Shown one piece after another: positions 6,951 through 8,288 of a DNA stretch of 8,288 bases (position 1 is the first letter of the stretch; every line of letters begins with the position of its first letter). Under the pieces are notes generated by a model, which worked only from the letters and a program-made list of their open reading frames with translations, searched no databases and was not told the DNA's origin. This stretch comes from Halobacteriales archaeon QS_5_70_15 (GTDB lineage Archaea; Halobacteriota; Halobacteria; Halobacteriales; Haloarculaceae): NCBI GenBank assembly GCA_003022005.1, contig PXRQ01000041.1, positions 1 to 8,288 of the forward strand, written 5' to 3'. A program made the translations under genes and the position numbers.

Positions 6951-7343
6951 ATGGCAGCGGAACAGCAGAACCGGACCGAAGGGCCGACGACCGAACGACC
7001 GACGACCACCCCCGCGGACGGGCTCGCAGCCGCCGAGGGCGAAGCGACGAACGTGGCCGTCGAGGCCACGCTCACCCTCCGCGTCCCCCGCGGCGCGATG
7101 GGGGACCTCCCGGCCGGCGTCCGGGACGTCCTCGCGGGGATCGACGGCGTCGAGACGGTCGACGTCGGCGAGATACGGGCCGTCCGGCCGGACTCGTTCG
7201 ACATCCACGTCGACGCCGCGGCCCGGCTCGGCATGAACCGGGATACGACCGACCCCGACGCGGTGCGCGACCGACTGCTCGACGGCTTCGGCATCGAGGC
7301 CGTCGAGACGGTCTTCGTCGATGTCGACGTCGACGCCGGGTAG
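6951..7343 (+). CDS. Hypothetical protein with a predicted ferredoxin-like fold, 130 residues
   Basis: A Thr/Glu/Ala-rich leader of about 33 residues precedes a compact domain. The predicted order is strand (NVAVEATLTLRV), helix (MGDLPAGVRDVLAGI), strand (VETVDVGEIRAV), strand (SFDIHVDAAARL), helix (DPDAVRDRLLDGFG), strand (VETVFVDVDV). This beta-alpha-beta-beta-alpha-beta layout suggests a ferredoxin-like or ACT-like fold, by inference only. I recognise no family, metal site or catalytic motif. Acidic composition suggests a soluble haloarchaeal cytoplasmic protein. The ATG lies 4 bases after tRNA-like element 1, and the last base of its TAG stop is the first base of the acceptor stem of element 2. 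No TATA box is visible at the usual distance, so it may be expressed from a longer transcript. Confidence 0.6.
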   Translation: MAAEQQNRTEGPTTERPTTTPADGLAAAEGEATNVAVEATLTLRVPRGAMGDLPAGVRDVLAGIDGVETVDVGEIRAVRPDSFDIHVDAAARLGMNRDTTDPDAVRDRLLDGFGIEAVETVFVDVDVDAG

Positions 7344-7391
7344 GGCGCGGCCGGCCCACGGAAGTGGGGCGGTTCGACTCCGCCCGCGCCC
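7343..7391 (+). other. tRNA-like element 2: acceptor/T-arm minihelix with one small hairpin
   Basis: GGGCGCG (7343-7349) pairs perfectly over 7 bp with CGCGCCC (7385-7391). The T arm GGCGG (7368-7372), loop TTCGACT (7373-7379), CCGCC (7380-7384) abuts the acceptor strand without a gap, exactly as in tRNA. Only 18 bases lie between the 5' acceptor strand and the T stem: a GCCGGC linker and a hairpin CCAC-GGAA-GTGG (7356-7367) with a GNRA-type tetraloop. D and anticodon arms are missing. Its first base is also the third base of the stop codon of the upstream gene. It could be a tRNA remnant, an RNA processing signal or a 3' stabilising structure. Confidence 0.68.
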
Positions 7392-7394
7392 TCT

Positions 7395-7412
7395 CGCCGC
7401 CGCGAGGCGGCG
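7395..7412 (+). other. Hairpin with GCGA tetraloop before the small membrane protein gene
   Basis: CGCCGCC-GCGA-GGCGGCG forms a perfect 7-bp GC stem capped by a GNRA tetraloop. It starts 3 bases after the end of tRNA-like element 2 and ends 8 bases before the GTG at 7421. It could cover or expose the start region, or protect a processed 5' end. No T-run follows, so it does not look like an intrinsic terminator. Confidence 0.5.
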
Positions 7413-7420
7413 GACCAACC

Positions 7421-7630
7421 GTGCAACCGACCGAGACGCTGCTCGAACGAGGCACCGACACCCGACTGGAGCGGGCCCGGCGGCGCGCGCCGCCGGTGCT
7501 CGTCACGATCGCGCTGGCCGCGGTTCCGCCCGCCACGATCTACGCGCTGACACATCCGACGCTGGCCGTCGCCGCGCTGGCGGTCCTGGCCGTCCTCGCG
7601 GTCGCACGGGGCCGCCCCGAGACGGGATGA
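7421..7630 (+). CDS. Small two-helix membrane protein, 69 residues
   Basis: Starting at the GTG 7421, the peptide begins QPTETLLERGTDTRLERARRRAP. This charged amphipathic N-terminus is followed by two hydrophobic segments, VLVTIALAAVPPATIYAL and LAVAALAVLAVLAVARG, separated by a short THPT turn; it ends GRPETG. The layout suggests a helical hairpin in the membrane with the basic N-terminus inside the cell. I recognise no family. It lies 77 bases after the ferredoxin-like gene, with tRNA-like element 2 and a GNRA hairpin between them, and tRNA-like element 3 begins 10 bases after its stop. The frame is open far upstream, but that sequence is antisense-like or out of frame with the previous gene. 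Confidence 0.55.
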   Translation: MQPTETLLERGTDTRLERARRRAPPVLVTIALAAVPPATIYALTHPTLAVAALAVLAVLAVARGRPETG

Positions 7631-7640
7631 GCGCGATCCC

Positions 7641-7691
7641 GGGCACGGCCGCTGGTGCGGCCCTCTCCACGGTTCGATCCCGTGCGTGCCC
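7641..7691 (+). other. tRNA-like element 3: acceptor/T-arm minihelix with one small hairpin
   Basis: GGGCACG (7641-7647) pairs perfectly over 7 bp with CGTGCCC (7685-7691). The T arm CACGG (7668-7672), loop TTCGATC (7673-7679), CCGTG (7680-7684) is directly stacked on the acceptor strand. The 20 bases between the 5' acceptor strand and the T stem form the hairpin GCCGC-TGGT-GCGGC (7648-7661) and a CCTCTC linker, replacing the D and anticodon arms. The stem sequences differ from those of elements 1 and 2 while the architecture is kept. It begins 10 bases after the stop codon of the small membrane protein gene, so it sits at the 3' end of the cluster. Confidence 0.68.
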
Positions 7692-7701
7692 CTCGGCGGA
7701 C

Positions 7702-7735
7702 ACACCCCCATTCCCCATCCCTGTCATTTCTATCC
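7702..7735 (+). other. Pyrimidine-rich tract, possible transcription end
   Basis: About 34 bases are almost entirely C and T with a few T-runs (cattcccc, ctgtcatttctatcc), just after tRNA-like element 3. Archaeal termination often uses T-rich stretches on the coding strand, so this may end transcription of the small-gene cluster. The T-runs are short, so the call is weak. Confidence 0.25.
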
Positions 7736-7789
7736 ACCGCTGGTCGCGTCCATCCGGGCTGTGCCGCCGCGTCTACTGCCCCCCGCGTC

Positions 7790-7871
7790 ATACGGTCGTG
7801 CGTAACGATGTACCGGTGATAACCCGGACCAGGGTCGGATATCGACGGTAAAAGACGACGCACGACCGTAT
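7790..7871. repeat. Large imperfect inverted repeat in the spacer before tfb
   Basis: ATACGGTCGTGCGT (7790-7803) and ACGCACGACCGTAT (7858-7871) are perfect 14-base inverted copies. Inside them, taccggtgata (7811-7821) and tatcgacggta (7840-7850) form a second imperfect pair of arms with the same centre at 7830.5. The whole 82-base unit could fold into one long interrupted hairpin on either strand, or act as a protein-binding palindrome. No target-site duplication is obvious at its ends. Confidence 0.6.
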
Positions 7872-7953
7872 CAGCCCCATCCGGATCCCGATCCGTCCTC
7901 GATCGGCAGCACAGCTCCGCTACCGAGGTTTCACTGCGATTCCCCGATCCACG

Positions 7954-7978
7954 GTCGCGTGGCAGAACCGGACGCGAC
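7954..7978. promoter_or_regulatory. Dyad upstream of the tfb promoter, possible operator
   Basis: GTCGCGT (7954-7960) and ACGCGAC (7972-7978) are perfect inverted copies separated by 11 bases. They end about 26 bases before the TATA box of tfb, which is a reasonable place for a regulator-binding site. No regulator is known from this window, so the role is inferred only from position. Confidence 0.35.
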
Positions 7979-7998
7979 GGTTCAGCCAGCAGTCATAC

Positions 7999-8013
7999 GA
8001 AAGGTTTTATATA
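7999..8013 (+). promoter_or_regulatory. BRE/TATA promoter of the tfb gene
   Basis: The sequence cgaaagg followed by ttttatata is a textbook archaeal BRE plus box A. Its centre near 8009 predicts a start site around 8033-8036, so the tfb message would have a leader of only a few bases before the ATG at 8040. It is the clearest promoter in the window. Confidence 0.85.
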
Positions 8014-8039
8014 CGGAGTCGGCCTTCCACAAAAGCATA

Positions 8040-8288
8040 ATGGCAGGGCCGACACGCCAGCGAGAGCGGAGTGTCGAGGTCGAAGACTCCGAGTCCGAGA
8101 CCGAGACAGGCTGTCCGGAGTGCGAGTCGACGAACCTCGTACAGAGCGGGGAGGGGGAGCTCGTCTGTGACGAGTGCGGCCTCATTCTGGAGGAGGAACA
8201 CATCGACCGGGGGCCGGAGTGGCGGGCGTTCAACCACTCCGAACGACAGAACAAGTCCCGCGTGGGCGCCCCCACCACCCAGACCATG
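8040..8288 (+). CDS. tfb: Transcription initiation factor TFB, N-terminal part (runs off the right edge)
   Basis: The first 83 residues are visible. After an acidic leader there is a zinc ribbon with C25-X2-C28 and C43-X2-C46 (GCPECES...LVCDECGLIL), then the B-reader/linker motif RGPEWRAFNHSERQNKSRVGAPTTQTM. These are hallmarks of archaeal TFB, the TFIIB homologue that binds BRE/TATA with TBP and recruits RNA polymerase. The cyclin repeats lie beyond the window. Haloarchaea usually carry several tfb paralogues, and this fragment cannot tell which one it is. A strong BRE/TATA promoter and an upstream dyad precede it. Confidence 0.95.
   Translation, partial: MAGPTRQRERSVEVEDSESETETGCPECESTNLVQSGEGELVCDECGLILEEEHIDRGPEWRAFNHSERQNKSRVGAPTTQTM

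Noticed and set aside
6512..7420. Upstream extension of the membrane peptide frame
   Set aside because: It is Arg/Pro-rich and overlaps the 6951-7343 gene out of frame; only the part from the GTG at 7421 looks like a protein.
1..8288. CRISPR array or insertion sequence
   Set aside because: No regularly spaced repeats and no transposase motifs were seen on either strand.

Overview
The window looks like a piece of a haloarchaeal chromosome. GC content is very high, predicted proteins are rich in Asp and Glu, and the last gene encodes an archaeal transcription factor B behind a BRE/TATA-type promoter. Several starts sit about 22-27 bases from a TATA-like box, as in leaderless archaeal genes. 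All identifications come from reading motifs; no database search was possible.

Layout. The left edge holds the 5' part of an acyl-CoA dehydrogenase gene (minus strand). Divergent from it is a gene resembling the haloarchaeal RNA polymerase subunit epsilon (471-1253). From 1457 to about 3644 lie two convergent broken genes: a Tat-exported protein (plus) and a subtilisin-like S8 protease (minus). Each carries an internal frameshift, and both lose their 3' ends at the same point near 2055-2063, so one deletion seems to have fused their tails. Next come an AT-rich spacer, a ComB-family (2-phosphosulfolactate phosphatase-like) gene (minus), remains of a small two-helix membrane protein (plus), and an intact FMN-dependent lactate oxidase/monooxygenase-like enzyme (5107-6240).

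The most unusual part is 6241-8039, which has few genes. It contains three plus-strand structures that look like the top half of a tRNA: a perfect 7-bp acceptor-type stem, a perfect 5-bp T stem with a canonical 7-base TTCGANY loop, and the two stems directly adjacent as in tRNA. The first (6882-6946) also has a canonical D arm, but its anticodon arm is shrunk to a 4-bp hairpin with 4 loop bases. The second (7343-7391) and third (7641-7691) have only one small hairpin in place of both the D and anticodon arms. They alternate with two small genes (6951-7343, a predicted ferredoxin-like-fold protein; 7421-7630, a two-helix membrane peptide), giving element-gene-element-gene-element. I infer that they could act as RNase P/tRNase Z processing punctuation, similar in idea to mitochondrial tRNA punctuation or t-elements. 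Degenerate tRNA remnants are the main alternative.

The remaining 7692-8039 stretch has no gene. It holds a pyrimidine-rich tract, an 82-base imperfect inverted repeat, a smaller dyad and the strong tfb promoter. The 6586-6881 stretch also has no convincing gene and shows only GC-rich hairpins.
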